This document shows, in pieces, positions 25,239-34,530 of a DNA stretch of 64,000 nucleotides (within the stretch, counting starts at the first letter, position 1; each line of letters begins with the position of its first letter). The notes under the pieces were generated by a model. The model worked only from the letters and a program-made list of their open reading frames with translations, was not told where the DNA came from and searched no databases. The stretch comes from Chryseobacterium indologenes (GTDB lineage Bacteria; Bacteroidota; Bacteroidia; Flavobacteriales; Weeksellaceae): the NCBI RefSeq assembly GCF_002025665.1, contig NZ_CP018786.1:868001-932000 (forward strand), in the 5' to 3' direction. The position numbers and the translations under genes were made by a program.

Positions 25239-26090
25239 TTAGTAGTCAGCCGGAGCTTCTAGGTATAATTGCTTGATTGCTGTTTCCAACTGCTCATTAT
25301 TAGGAGCTTTACCATGCCAAGCATGAGATCCCATCATATAATCAACACCGTAACCCATTTCTGTATGAAGAAGAATTGCTACCGGTTTTCCTTTTCCAGT
25401 TTCTGTTTTTGCTTTCTCAAGGATTGCAATCACAGCTTCAAGATCATTACCATTTTTTTCTTCCAAAACAATCCATCCGAATGCTTCCAATTTAGCATGA
25501 AGATTTCCTAAACTTAATACATCATCTGTATCACCATCAATTTGACGACCATTATAGTCGATAGTAGAGATGATATTATCTACTTTTTTGGCAGCCGCAT
25601 ACATCAATGCTTCCCAGATTTGACCTTCCTGAAGCTCACCATCTCCGTGAAGAGAGTAAACAAGAGATTGATCACCATCCAATTTTTTACCCTGAGCTAC
25701 TCCAAGCGCTACAGAAAGTCCTTGTCCAAGAGAACCTGAAGCAATTCTGATTCCTGGTAGTCCTTCATGAGTAGTAGGGTGTCCCTGTAATCTTGAATCT
25801 AATTTTCTGAAAGTTTTAAGTTCTTCTACAGGGAAGAAACCAAATCTTGCTAAAGTAGAGTAGAATACCGGAGAAATGTGCCCGTTTGATAGATAAAAAT
25901 GATCTTCATTTTTGCCTTCCATTGTGAAAGGAAGTTTATAGTTCATTACCTTTCCATAAAGTGCTGTAAAGAACTCTGTACAACCTAAGCTACCACCTGG
26001 GTGTCCTGAATTTACAGCGTGAACCATTCTTAAAATGTCTCTTCTGATCTGCGTAGTAAGAGTTTTTAACTCTTCGATACTTTTACTCAT
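25239..26090 (-). CDS. Transketolase, N-terminal subunit
   Basis: A 283-aa protein equal to the thiamine diphosphate-binding domain. Visible motifs are VNSGHPGGSLGCTEF near the start, the substrate-side SNGHISPV, SGSLGQGLSVALG, and the cofactor motif HGDGELQEGQIWEALMYAA, which runs on to DYNGRQIDG. It provides the diphosphate-binding half of the active site and works with the C-terminal subunit encoded 30 bp downstream. The N-terminal MSKSIEELKTLTTQIRRDI is a normal start. Confidence 0.94.
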   Translation of the reverse strand: MSKSIEELKTLTTQIRRDILRMVHAVNSGHPGGSLGCTEFFTALYGKVMNYKLPFTMEGKNEDHFYLSNGHISPVFYSTLARFGFFPVEELKTFRKLDSRLQGHPTTHEGLPGIRIASGSLGQGLSVALGVAQGKKLDGDQSLVYSLHGDGELQEGQIWEALMYAAAKKVDNIISTIDYNGRQIDGDTDDVLSLGNLHAKLEAFGWIVLEEKNGNDLEAVIAILEKAKTETGKGKPVAILLHTEMGYGVDYMMGSHAWHGKAPNNEQLETAIKQLYLEAPADY

Positions 26091-26147
26091 TATATCTGAT
26101 TTATTTGCATGCGAATTTACAATTTTTTACCGGCTTATGGAAATGCA

Positions 26148-26175
26148 AAAATCCGGATATGAAAACCCGGATTTT
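26148..26175 (-). terminator. Terminator of the secreted 172-aa gene
   Basis: AAAATCCGG pairs with CCGGATTTT. It lies past the stop codon of the minus-strand gene at 26201 and before the transketolase start, so the two are separate transcripts. Confidence 0.8.
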
Positions 26176-26200
26176 GACTGAATTGAATATTTTTCTGCTT

Positions 26201-26719
26201 TTAACAGCCTTCATTGAGATAAACTGAGATTTCTGTCACGATATTATTAACAAATTTAAAGCTTAGTAGTGTTCCTGCCTGACTGTCTTCAATATTAAAA
26301 TAACCGGAATCTTTAATCGGTTTACCATTGGAATCCCAATCCGGGCGTACACTGAAATTGGCGTAACTTCTATAAGCATTAATCAGATCATCTCTGGTAC
26401 TTCCTACCCCGATTCCGCTTTTCGTTTTAAATTTTTTACTCGAGGTTGTCATAAAGGTAATGGAAGGAACACTAGGATTAGCTTCATTGATGTAATTGTC
26501 AAAAAGATCAATCTGGATCGTCTCCCCATTATACTTCACCCTATTTTTTTTCTCTCCATTTGAGTTGACCAATTTTGTTCCTGCAATTTTTTCTGCTTCA
26601 ACCTTGGGCATAAAGACTTTAAACGGTCCAATTCTTAAGGTTGATACTTCAAAATTTTCCTGAGCATTCATAAAGTTAAACGTCAATAGAAATGTAAAAA
26701 TCGAGATAATTTTTTTCAT
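26201..26719 (-). CDS. Secreted hypothetical protein, 172 aa
   Basis: A signal peptide (MKKIISIFTFLLTFNFMNAQ) is followed by a mixed alpha/beta domain. The segment SGIGVGSTRDDLINAYRSYA matches a small motif common to many secreted Bacteroidota proteins in which a strand-turn-helix carries a GxGVGxxxDxVxxxYG pattern. No specific family recognised. A minus-strand -7 element TATCTTTG lies at 26783-26790, and a terminator closes the unit, so it is monocistronic. Confidence 0.78.
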   Translation of the reverse strand: MKKIISIFTFLLTFNFMNAQENFEVSTLRIGPFKVFMPKVEAEKIAGTKLVNSNGEKKNRVKYNGETIQIDLFDNYINEANPSVPSITFMTTSSKKFKTKSGIGVGSTRDDLINAYRSYANFSVRPDWDSNGKPIKDSGYFNIEDSQAGTLLSFKFVNNIVTEISVYLNEGC

Positions 26720-27055
26720 GGTTTTTTAATTTTTGTTTTTTTTATTTCGATGATTTTAAAAATTAATTTATATCATTCGTGTCAAAGATAATTAAAATAT
26801 AAAAGTCTATAAAATCAGTTATTTATACAAATACAAAAAAATGAAAAATATTTATTAACGGTAATGCTTTGTGGTAGCTGGATCATTGGTTTTTTACTAT
26901 TAAATATCGCTCTTTTTTGAATTTTAGTTTGTGATGATTAGATTAATTTAACTAATTTTATAATTCAAATAATCTTGAATTATAAACCTTTAACTAATTA
27001 TTCTTTGGTTTTTAGTCTGAATGTTTGAGTTGATAAAAATTACATACCATTATAT
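26720..27055. other. AT-rich divergent intergenic region, 336 bp
   Basis: It separates the minus-strand secreted gene from the plus-strand metallopeptidase. It holds a TATCTTTG element (26783-26790, minus). No clear promoter was found for the metallopeptidase gene and no coding frame is credible. Confidence 0.6.
26783..26790 (-). promoter_or_regulatory. Candidate -7 element of the secreted 172-aa gene
   Basis: TATCTTTG on the minus strand fits TAnnTTTG, 64 bp before the start codon. The partner TTG is not evident. Confidence 0.4.
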
Positions 27056-29293
27056 ATGAAAATTAAACAATTATTTTATTTGGGGATATTTGTGATATCC
27101 GTTTCCTCAGGGAAAGCCCAGGATTTTTTTACTGTAATCAGTGAAAGGTCTATCAAAGCAGATCCTAAAAACAGAACAGTGCAGCCGGAAAAGTCATTGA
27201 CTTATACACTGGATGTAGCGGGAATGAAAAGCTATTTTAATTCAGTTCCTGAACTAAAAGACAATGACCGTAAAGACAATGCTCCAATCATTGTATTGCC
27301 AATGCCTGACGGTACGAAAGCAAAATTCAGAATCTGGAAATCTTCAGTGATGGCTCCCGAATTAGCCAGCAAGTTTCCTCAGATTGTCACTTTTACAGGA
27401 CAGGGAATTGACGACAAATATGCAACCCTAAAACTTGATTTTACAGAACTAGGATTCCATGCACAGATAAAATCTTTGGTAGCAGGTGATTCTTATATTG
27501 ATCCTTATGCAAAACAGGATGTCAACAATTATATCATTTATAAAAAAAGTGATTTGATTGATAAAAATCCAAAATCCTGCGGAGTGAAGGATGAAGAAGA
27601 TTCTTCACTAGCAAAAAAAAACGCTCAAAAAACCACAGCTCCAAGCGTAGGAACTCAAATTAGAGTTTTCAGACTTGCAGTAGCTTGTACCAATCAGTAT
27701 GCAATAGCGGCAACAGGTACAGCAACTCCCACTGTTGCGCAAACCCTCTCGGCAATTGTAACTTCTGTAAACAGAGTGAATGGAGTGTATGAGCAGGAAG
27801 TAGCCTCCAGACTAGTGTTGGTAGATAGCGAAACCAATGTTATCTTTACAAGTGCTGCTACAGATCCATTTACTGGAAATAATAATGCGAATACATTAAT
27901 TAATGAAAGCCAGACTCAGATTGATTTACTTATTGGGAATGCTAATTATGACATCGGACATACCTTCAGTACCGGAGGTGGTGGATTAGCGGGATTAGGA
28001 GTAATCTGTAATAATTCAAATAAAGGAAGAGGGATCACTGGTTCACCTAATCCTGTGGGGGATCCTTATGATATTGATTATGTAGCTCATGAAGTAGGCC
28101 ATCAGTTTGGAGGTCCACATACTTTTAACGCAACTACAGGAAGTTGTGGAGGAGGAAACCGTAGTGCAGCCAACGCTGTAGAACCTGGAAGTGGAATCAC
28201 CATTATGGCCTATGCAGGAATTTGTGGAAGTGTAAATAACTTAGCAGCTAACAGTATTCCAACTTTCCATACCAAATCCTACCAGTCTATTACAACGAAA
28301 GTTCAGTCAACAACATGTCAGGTTACTCTTCCAACCAATAATTTCGCTCCTACTGTAAATGCAGGAGGTGATTATACCATCCCTAAGAGTACTCCGTTCA
28401 GATTAGAAGGATCTGCTTCAGATATAGATAACAATCCACTTACTTACAGCTGGGAACAGAATGATGTAGGCCCGGCAAGTGACTGGAATGCACCTACAGG
28501 CAATGCTGCTATTTTCAGATCCTATGTGCCGGTAACTGTTCCTTACAGATATTTTCCGAAACTTACTGATGTAATCAACGGTACGGTTTCTAAAGGAGAA
28601 GTTAGACCAGCTTATGCAAGAACAATGGAGTTCAGGCTGACGGTAAGAGATAATAATGCGGGTTGTGCGGGGGTAGCCAATGATGATGCAATCATTACCG
28701 TTGATGGAAATTCAGGACCTTTTAACGTAACTGCACCTACTACAGCGGTAAACTGGGCTGGTAATTCTACTCAAACAATCACATGGGATGTAGCTAATAC
28801 TACTGCATTCCCGGTGAATGCTGCTACTGTAAATATTTACCTTTCCACGGACGGCGGGCTTACTTATCCTACGTTGATCCTGGCATCCACTCCGAATGAT
28901 GGTTCTGAAGCTGTTACCATTCCTAACGTCAATACGACACAGGCAAGAATTATGGTCGCTGCAGAAACAAATGTTTTCTACAACATTAATCCAATCAACT
29001 TTACGATTACCCAGACATTGGGAGTGAATGAGATTGCGGCCAATAAAGATGTGTTTGTAGTGTATCCTAATCCAAGCAAAGGACTTCTGAATGTGAAATT
29101 TACCAATTCAAATGAAGTGTATGATATTACAGTATATGATGTAAGCGGTAAATTAGTGTTCACTCAGGTCAATAATAAACTGAATCATGATAAAACAGGT
29201 ACTTTTGACTTGTCTCACCTGGTTACAGGAGATTATCTGATTAAAGTTAAATCTGAGAATACGGAGAAAACCATCAAATGGATTAAAGAATAA
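27056..29293 (+). CDS. Secreted reprolysin-like zinc metallopeptidase, T9SS-sorted (copy 1)
   Basis: A 745-aa secreted protease. The signal peptide is MKIKQLFYLGIFVISVSSGK, then AQ. A propeptide-like region runs to about 195. The catalytic domain (about 200-425) has the zinc motif HEVGHQFGGPH at 345-355 and the Met-turn IMAYAGIC near 383, as in metzincins. An Ig/PKD-like region (about 430-640) follows. The last 80 residues (VFVVYPNPSKGLLNVKF, then DLSHLVTGDYLIKVK) are a type A sorting domain for the type IX secretion system, so it should be exported and surface-linked or released. It is the first of two tandem paralogues; the 3' 477 bp are nearly identical. Confidence 0.92.
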   Translation: MKIKQLFYLGIFVISVSSGKAQDFFTVISERSIKADPKNRTVQPEKSLTYTLDVAGMKSYFNSVPELKDNDRKDNAPIIVLPMPDGTKAKFRIWKSSVMAPELASKFPQIVTFTGQGIDDKYATLKLDFTELGFHAQIKSLVAGDSYIDPYAKQDVNNYIIYKKSDLIDKNPKSCGVKDEEDSSLAKKNAQKTTAPSVGTQIRVFRLAVACTNQYAIAATGTATPTVAQTLSAIVTSVNRVNGVYEQEVASRLVLVDSETNVIFTSAATDPFTGNNNANTLINESQTQIDLLIGNANYDIGHTFSTGGGGLAGLGVICNNSNKGRGITGSPNPVGDPYDIDYVAHEVGHQFGGPHTFNATTGSCGGGNRSAANAVEPGSGITIMAYAGICGSVNNLAANSIPTFHTKSYQSITTKVQSTTCQVTLPTNNFAPTVNAGGDYTIPKSTPFRLEGSASDIDNNPLTYSWEQNDVGPASDWNAPTGNAAIFRSYVPVTVPYRYFPKLTDVINGTVSKGEVRPAYARTMEFRLTVRDNNAGCAGVANDDAIITVDGNSGPFNVTAPTTAVNWAGNSTQTITWDVANTTAFPVNAATVNIYLSTDGGLTYPTLILASTPNDGSEAVTIPNVNTTQARIMVAAETNVFYNINPINFTITQTLGVNEIAANKDVFVVYPNPSKGLLNVKFTNSNEVYDITVYDVSGKLVFTQVNNKLNHDKTGTFDLSHLVTGDYLIKVKSENTEKTIKWIKE

Positions 29294-29323
29294 TTACTTC
29301 ACTCCATTGATTAAAAAAATCAG

Positions 29324-29350
29324 GGCTGTTTCTTAGAAACAGCCTTTTTT
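29324..29350 (+). terminator. Terminator of metallopeptidase copy 1
   Basis: GGCTGTTTC pairs with GAAACAGCC around a 3-nt loop, followed by a T6 run. Confidence 0.85.
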
Positions 29351-29589
29351 ATTTTAAATGATGAAAATCTCAATATTCAAAGGGTAATTTTGTTTTTTCT
29401 ATTGGGTTCTCAGGAAATAAAAGTTTAAACAATTTTAATAATTATTGTGGATTAATAGATGGTTATTTTTCGAATGTAAATATTTGATTTATTTTATGTT
29501 GGTTATTGTGGTTTTTTGATGTAAAATACTGTTTTTCACTATGTTGTGGTTTTTATTTTTATATTTGAAACTCTTAAAAACATCATAGT
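29351..29589. other. Spacer between the tandem metallopeptidase genes
   Basis: AT-rich and without genes. A TATATTTG element at 29560-29567, 23 bp before the second start codon, suggests that copy 2 has its own promoter. Confidence 0.55.
29560..29567 (+). promoter_or_regulatory. Candidate -7 element of metallopeptidase copy 2
   Basis: TATATTTG fits TAnnTTTG, 23 bp before the ATG. No TTG at 17-23 bp upstream was seen. Confidence 0.45.
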
Positions 29590-31818
29590 ATGAAAATTAA
29601 ACAACTATTTTATTTAGGGATATTCATTTTATCAATTTCTCTAGGAAAAGCTCAGGATTTTTTTACTGAAATCAGTGAACGAACAATTAAAGCAGAATCT
29701 AAAAGCAGAACAGTACAGCCTGAAAAATTTCTTACTTATAAGTTGGATGTGAGTGGTCTGAAAAACTATTTTGCTTCAGTTCCGGAGCTGAAAGATAATG
29801 AACGTAAAGATAATGCCCCAATTATTGTTTTACCAATGTCAGATGGAACGAAAGCTAAATTCAGGATCTGGAAATCCTCAGTAATGGCTCCTGAGTTAGC
29901 TGATAAGTTTCCCCAACTTATTACGTTGACAGGGCAGGGTGTAGATGATCAATATGCTACCATAAAACTCGATTTTACAGAGTTAGGATTCCACGCTCAA
30001 ATAAAATCAATAGCATCAGGAGATACTTATATTGATCCCTATGCAAAAAATGATAGTGGAAATTATATCATTTATAAAAAAGGTGATTTAATTGATAAAA
30101 AGCAGAGAGGCTGTGGATCAAAAGATGAGAATTTTAAATCAGGAAAAAAAAACGTCCAAAAAACCGTAGCTCCAAGCGTAGGAAGTCAAATTAGAGTTTT
30201 CAGACTCGCTGTTGCCTGTACAGGAGAATATGCGGTAGCAGCAACAGGATCAGCTACTCCTACTATTGCACAAACTTTGTCTGCTATTGTAACAACTGTA
30301 AATAGGGTAAATGGAGTATATGAACAGGAGGTTGCTGTAAGATTGATCCTCATTCCTACTGAAAACAATATTATATTTGTAAATAATACGAATGACCCTT
30401 TCACAGGAAATGATGATGCAGATATATTAATTGATGAAAGTCAGACGGTCATTGACTCAATAATAGGAACAGCTAATTATGATATAGGGCATACCTTTAG
30501 TACCGGAGGAGGTGGATTAGCTGGATCAGGTATATGTGATTCTTCATACAAAGCAAATGGAATTACCGGTTCATCTAATCCTGTTGGTGATCCTTATGAT
30601 ATTGATTATGTAGCCCATGAAATGGGGCATCAGTTTGGAGCTCCGCATACTTTTAATGCAATAACAGAAGCTTGTTATGGAAACCGTGAAGCTTCCCATG
30701 CTGTAGAACCGGGAAGCGGAATTACCATTATGGCATATGCCGGAATTTGTGGAAGTACCAATAATCTGGCTTCTAACAGTATTCCTATTTTTCATACCAA
30801 CTCATTTCAATCAATTACTTCAGAAGTTCAGTCTCTCACATGTCAAGTGACAACAGCAGTGGCTAATACGGTGCCTGTTGTTAATGCCGGAAATGACTAT
30901 ACAATCCCAAAAGGAACACCATTTAAGTTAACAGGTTCCGCAATAGATACTGAAAATAATCCGCTTACCTATTGCTGGGAGCAGAATGATGCAGGGCCAG
31001 AAGGTGACTGGAATATACCATCAGGAAATGCTGCTATATTCAGATCATTTATGCCTGTAACCGTTCCTTACAGATATTTTCCAAAACTTACAGATGTAAT
31101 CAATGGCACGGTTTCCAAAGGGGAAGTTAGACCTTCTTATGCAAGAACGATGGAATTCAGGTTGACTGTAAGAGATAATAGCGCAGGTTGTGGAGGAGTA
31201 GCCAATGATGATGCTATTATTACAGTTGATGGAAATTCCGGACCTTTTAATGTAACTGCACCTGCTACAGCGGTAAGCTGGATAGGTAATTCTACTCAAA
31301 CAATCACATGGGATGTAGCCAATACAACTGCATCTCCGGTGAATGCTGCTACTGTCAATATTTATCTTTCCACGGACGGCGGGCTTACTTATCCTACGTT
31401 GATCCTGGCATCCACTCCGAATGATGGTTCTGAAGCTGTTACCATTCCTAACGTCAATACGACACAGGCAAGAATTATGGTCGCTGCAGAAACAAATGTT
31501 TTCTACAACATTAATCCAATCAACTTTACGATTACCCAGACATTGGGAGTGAATGAGATTGCGGCCAATAAAGATGTGTTTGTAGTGTATCCTAATCCAA
31601 GCAAAGGACTTTTGAATGTGAAATTTACCAATTCAAATGAAGTGTATGATATTACAGTATATGATGTAAGCGGTAAATTAGTGTTCACTCAGGTCAATAA
31701 TAAACTGAATCATGATAAAACAGGTACTTTTGACTTGTCTCACCTGGTTACAGGAGATTATCTGATTAAAGTTAAATCTAAGAATACGGAGAAAACCATC
31801 AAATGGGTTAAAGAATAA
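29590..31818 (+). CDS. Secreted reprolysin-like zinc metallopeptidase, T9SS-sorted (copy 2)
   Basis: A 742-aa paralogue of the preceding gene with the same layout: signal peptide (MKIKQLFYLGIFILSISLGK), propeptide, catalytic domain with HEMGHQFGAPH at 343-353 and IMAYAGIC, Ig-like region and T9SS type A sorting domain. The proteins differ clearly in the catalytic and propeptide parts, for example in substrate-cleft-side loops around CDSSYKANGITGSSN, yet they are nearly the same from residue 593 to the end. This points to tandem duplication, divergence, then sequence exchange at the 3' end. The two may cleave different substrates; this is inference. Confidence 0.92.
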   Translation: MKIKQLFYLGIFILSISLGKAQDFFTEISERTIKAESKSRTVQPEKFLTYKLDVSGLKNYFASVPELKDNERKDNAPIIVLPMSDGTKAKFRIWKSSVMAPELADKFPQLITLTGQGVDDQYATIKLDFTELGFHAQIKSIASGDTYIDPYAKNDSGNYIIYKKGDLIDKKQRGCGSKDENFKSGKKNVQKTVAPSVGSQIRVFRLAVACTGEYAVAATGSATPTIAQTLSAIVTTVNRVNGVYEQEVAVRLILIPTENNIIFVNNTNDPFTGNDDADILIDESQTVIDSIIGTANYDIGHTFSTGGGGLAGSGICDSSYKANGITGSSNPVGDPYDIDYVAHEMGHQFGAPHTFNAITEACYGNREASHAVEPGSGITIMAYAGICGSTNNLASNSIPIFHTNSFQSITSEVQSLTCQVTTAVANTVPVVNAGNDYTIPKGTPFKLTGSAIDTENNPLTYCWEQNDAGPEGDWNIPSGNAAIFRSFMPVTVPYRYFPKLTDVINGTVSKGEVRPSYARTMEFRLTVRDNSAGCGGVANDDAIITVDGNSGPFNVTAPATAVSWIGNSTQTITWDVANTTASPVNAATVNIYLSTDGGLTYPTLILASTPNDGSEAVTIPNVNTTQARIMVAAETNVFYNINPINFTITQTLGVNEIAANKDVFVVYPNPSKGLLNVKFTNSNEVYDITVYDVSGKLVFTQVNNKLNHDKTGTFDLSHLVTGDYLIKVKSKNTEKTIKWVKE

Positions 31819-31837
31819 TTACTTCATTCCATTGATT

Positions 31838-31875
31838 AAAAAAAGGCTGTCTTCATTTCGAGGACAGCCTTTTTT
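31838..31875. terminator. Terminator between metallopeptidase copy 2 and symporter
   Basis: AAAAAGGCTGTC pairs with GACAGCCTTTTT around an 11-nt loop. It lies between convergent genes and suits both strands. Confidence 0.88.
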
Positions 31876-31881
31876 ATATGA

Positions 31882-33441
31882 TTAAACAACTCTTAAATGT
31901 TGTTTGTTTTTTACCAACCACAGACCAATGAAAGTAAGTAATCCGTTTAAAACAATTAGTTCTACACCAATTTTATAATCCGTATAAGTTGTAACTGCCG
32001 TATTAATGAAATAAGTCAATACCGGTGCTAAAAGGGTAACTGTAAGAATTGAGTATTTTCTGGAGATCTGGAATTTGGTAAAAATGCCAAAAGCAAAAAG
32101 TCCCAGAAGCGGTCCGTAAGTATATCCTGCAATTTCCATGATCAGATAAACGATGGATTTATCATTCAATGCTTTGAAAACCATAATCAGGACGAAGAAA
32201 ACTACCGTGAAAATCAAATGTACTTTCATACGAAGGCGTTTCTTTTCTTTTTCAGTTTTGGTTTTGTCTTCGTTAAGGTTTAGTAAATCTACACAATATG
32301 AACTTGTTACAGCTGTTAAAGCACCATCAGCAGAAGGGAATAAGGCTGAAATTAATCCAATAATGAAAATAACAGAAATAGCCATTGGGAAATATCCCTG
32401 AAGTGATAATGCAGGGAAAAGATCATCTCCCATGACATTTTTAATATTTCCTGAAGCATCTTTAAATCCGAAAATATTGGTAACCGTTTCAGCGTTCAGT
32501 GTTCCATATTCTGCTCCGTGTTGCAATGCAAAAAGATATAATAATCCTCCCAGGAACAAAAATGCAAGGTTCACAATAAGAAGTGTTCCTGCAAAGGTTA
32601 ACATGTTTTTCTTTGAATTTTTAAGATTATCTACAGAGATATTTTTCTGCATCATTTCCTGATCCAATCCTGTCATAGCAATGGTGATGAAAATTCCGCC
32701 CAGAATCGTTTTCAGGAAAAAGGTTTTGGAATTCGGATCAAAATTTATGAAATGAGTATAGTTTTTCTGTTCAAGAATTGTATAAGCTTCACCAAAAGAT
32801 AAATTCAGGTTGGATAAGATATAAACAATACAAGCTACAAGACTGATAATCATAAAAGATGTCTGCAGTGTATCTGTAATAACAATGGTTTTTACACCGC
32901 CTTCAAAAGTGTACAGAAGTACCATTAATAAAAGAACAAGAGATGTTACCCAAAACGGAACTCCCAATCCTTCAAGTAAAAATATCTGTAAAACATTCAC
33001 TACCAGGTATAATCTTGCGGTAGCTCCAATGGCTCTTGAAATAATAAAAAAGATCGAACCGATTTTATGTGCTTCCACATTGAATCTTTTCCCCAGATAG
33101 GTATAAATAGAAGTCAGATTCATCTTATAATAGAGCGGGAGCAATATTGCAGCAACAATAAAATATCCGATGAAGAACCCGATCACCATCATGTAGTATT
33201 CAAAACCTCCGTAAATATATTCGGAACCGGTCATTTTCCCTACAGTTCCCGGAACTGAAATAAAAGTAACCCCGCTTAAGCTGGTTCCTATCATTCCGAA
33301 TGCTACGAGCCACCATTTACTCTTTTTGTTACCAATAAAAAATGACTGGTTATCAGAATTCCGGCTGGTAAAATAAGAAATTACCAAAAGGCCGATAAAA
33401 TAGACGAAAACAAATAACAAAAGGATAGTTCCTGGATTCAT
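31882..33441 (-). CDS. Sodium/solute symporter (SSS family)
   Basis: A 519-aa polytopic membrane protein with about 13 spans. The SSS hallmarks are visible: SDNQSFFIGNKKSKWWLVAF after the first span, GMIGTSLSGVTFISVPGTVG (unwound helix near the sodium site), and FPSADGALTAVTSSYCVDLL in the later helix. The family moves sugars, amino acids, vitamins or anions with Na+; this substrate is not clear from sequence. It starts at MNPGTILLLFVFVYFIG and stands alone between two terminators. Confidence 0.92.
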   Translation of the reverse strand: MNPGTILLLFVFVYFIGLLVISYFTSRNSDNQSFFIGNKKSKWWLVAFGMIGTSLSGVTFISVPGTVGKMTGSEYIYGGFEYYMMVIGFFIGYFIVAAILLPLYYKMNLTSIYTYLGKRFNVEAHKIGSIFFIISRAIGATARLYLVVNVLQIFLLEGLGVPFWVTSLVLLLMVLLYTFEGGVKTIVITDTLQTSFMIISLVACIVYILSNLNLSFGEAYTILEQKNYTHFINFDPNSKTFFLKTILGGIFITIAMTGLDQEMMQKNISVDNLKNSKKNMLTFAGTLLIVNLAFLFLGGLLYLFALQHGAEYGTLNAETVTNIFGFKDASGNIKNVMGDDLFPALSLQGYFPMAISVIFIIGLISALFPSADGALTAVTSSYCVDLLNLNEDKTKTEKEKKRLRMKVHLIFTVVFFVLIMVFKALNDKSIVYLIMEIAGYTYGPLLGLFAFGIFTKFQISRKYSILTVTLLAPVLTYFINTAVTTYTDYKIGVELIVLNGLLTFIGLWLVKNKQHLRVV

Positions 33442-33571
33442 TCTTGATTTTTAAATTTTAGCAAATATATAAAAAAGATCAGTCGTGAATCATGAATTTG
33501 AATCCCTGTTGGTTTCAAAATAAATTGTGATGGTTAATTTACTTGTAAGCAATGATTTCCTTTAAAAATAA

Positions 33572-33601
33572 AAACCTTCCAGAGATTGCTCTGAAAGGTT
33601 T
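33572..33601 (-). terminator. Terminator of the redox operon
   Basis: Imperfect stem AAACCTTCCAGAG / CTCTGAAAGGTTT around a 4-nt loop, 26 bp after the last gene of the operon. A T-rich tail follows on the minus strand. Confidence 0.75.
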
Positions 33602-33626
33602 GTATGGTAAGGGAGTTATACCGTGA

Positions 33627-33914
33627 TTAATTCACCAAAACATCCTGAAGTTCTTCACTTTTCTGAAAACTTGCTTTAGCGAAAGGGCAGAGGGGAATAA
33701 TCTTCTTATCATTTTTTCTGGCAAAATCTACGGCTGCCAGAAGCATTTCCTTGCCTACACCTTTTCCGTTGTAAGCTTCTTCCACCTCAGTGTGGTCAAT
33801 AATAAATCTTTCTTCTCCGGCCCAGGTATACGTCATCATTCCTGCGCGTCTTCCATCTATGAAAGCTTCAAAACTTCCGTGTTTTTCGTCGTTGTTTTGT
33901 TTTACTTCGATCAT
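33627..33914 (-). CDS. GNAT-type acetyltransferase (YjdJ-like), 95 aa
   Basis: A small GNAT-fold protein of the YjdJ type (N-acetyltransferase domain of about 90 aa). It has a short strand (AGMMTYTW), then RFIIDHTEVEEAYNGKGVGK with the acyl-CoA-binding loop and helix, and IIPLCPFAKASFQ at the end. It is the last gene of the minus-strand operon, 1 bp after the OsmC gene, and resembles the 103-aa protein encoded at 36618. Substrate unknown; probably a small amine or protein. Confidence 0.87.
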   Translation of the reverse strand: MIEVKQNNDEKHGSFEAFIDGRRAGMMTYTWAGEERFIIDHTEVEEAYNGKGVGKEMLLAAVDFARKNDKKIIPLCPFAKASFQKSEELQDVLVN

Positions 33915-33915
33915 G

Positions 33916-34311
33916 TTATGAGAATTTAGTTAGTATTTCTATGTCGTTGGTTAATATTTTATGAACTGGGCATGCATCCGCAATGGTGTGCAGTCTTTTT
34001 CGCTGCTCATCATCCAGAATACCTTCAAAGCTGATGTCTCTTTTGAAAACTGCTCTTTTTGTTAAGGGGAAATTTTCAAGCTCTACTTCTACATTGATGT
34101 TTTCCACATCCCATTCCTTTCTTTCAATATACATTCTCAATGTAGCTGCTGTACAGCTTGCCAGTGATGTGGCCAGAATTTCCATAGGATTAAGACCTTT
34201 ATTCTGTCCGCCTTTATCAATCGGTTCATCCGTAATGATTGTATTTTCGCCGGCTGTTACTTCTGTATAATATTTTGTTTTTCCTAAACTTGCTTTTACC
34301 GTTACCGCCAT
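33916..34311 (-). CDS. OsmC/Ohr family peroxide-handling protein
   Basis: A 131-aa OsmC-fold protein. The two redox Cys lie in LATSLASCTAATLRMYIERK (C53) and ADACPVHKIL (C114), the pattern of thiol peroxidases that reduce organic hydroperoxides. The Arg/Glu pair follows the usual form (GLNPMEILATSL). Its start overlaps the stop of the upstream iron-sulfur gene by 1 nt. Its neighbours, pirins, FMN reductase and a small iron-sulfur protein, fit a role in oxidant or electrophile stress. Confidence 0.93.
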   Translation of the reverse strand: MAVTVKASLGKTKYYTEVTAGENTIITDEPIDKGGQNKGLNPMEILATSLASCTAATLRMYIERKEWDVENINVEVELENFPLTKRAVFKRDISFEGILDDEQRKRLHTIADACPVHKILTNDIEILTKFS

Positions 34312-34529
34312 TATTTTGCTGTATTGAATTTATAACTTAATGCACCTGATGGGCATAGATCTATCTGATTTTTAAGTTCTTCAGGACTTGCGTTTTCTGC
34401 TTTTATCCAAGGTCTTTCTTTAGGGTTATAGACTTTTGGAAGTGTTTTTACACATACAGCCGAGTGGATACACTTTTGAGGCTGCCAGATGACGGTGATG
34501 TTACCGTTGGGATATTCGTGTGTTTCCAT
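34311..34529 (-). CDS. Small iron-sulfur cluster protein (YjdI-like), 72 aa
   Basis: A 72-aa protein of the Fer4_19 (YjdI) type. It has three Cys: C20 and C26 in QPQKCIHSAVCVKTLP, and C59 in QIDLCPSGALSYKF. The latter matches the C-terminal CPxGA motif of ferredoxins. Three Cys suggest a [3Fe-4S]-type or partly protein-bound cluster. Many members also have a YjdJ-like GNAT neighbour, and here two such GNATs lie in the same operon. It probably donates or accepts electrons; partner unknown. Confidence 0.88.
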   Translation of the reverse strand: METHEYPNGNITVIWQPQKCIHSAVCVKTLPKVYNPKERPWIKAENASPEELKNQIDLCPSGALSYKFNTAK

Positions 34530-34530
34530 A

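Noticed and set aside
24264..26090. Split transketolase as a broken gene
   Set aside because: Both halves begin with good starts, end at domain borders and keep all cofactor motifs.
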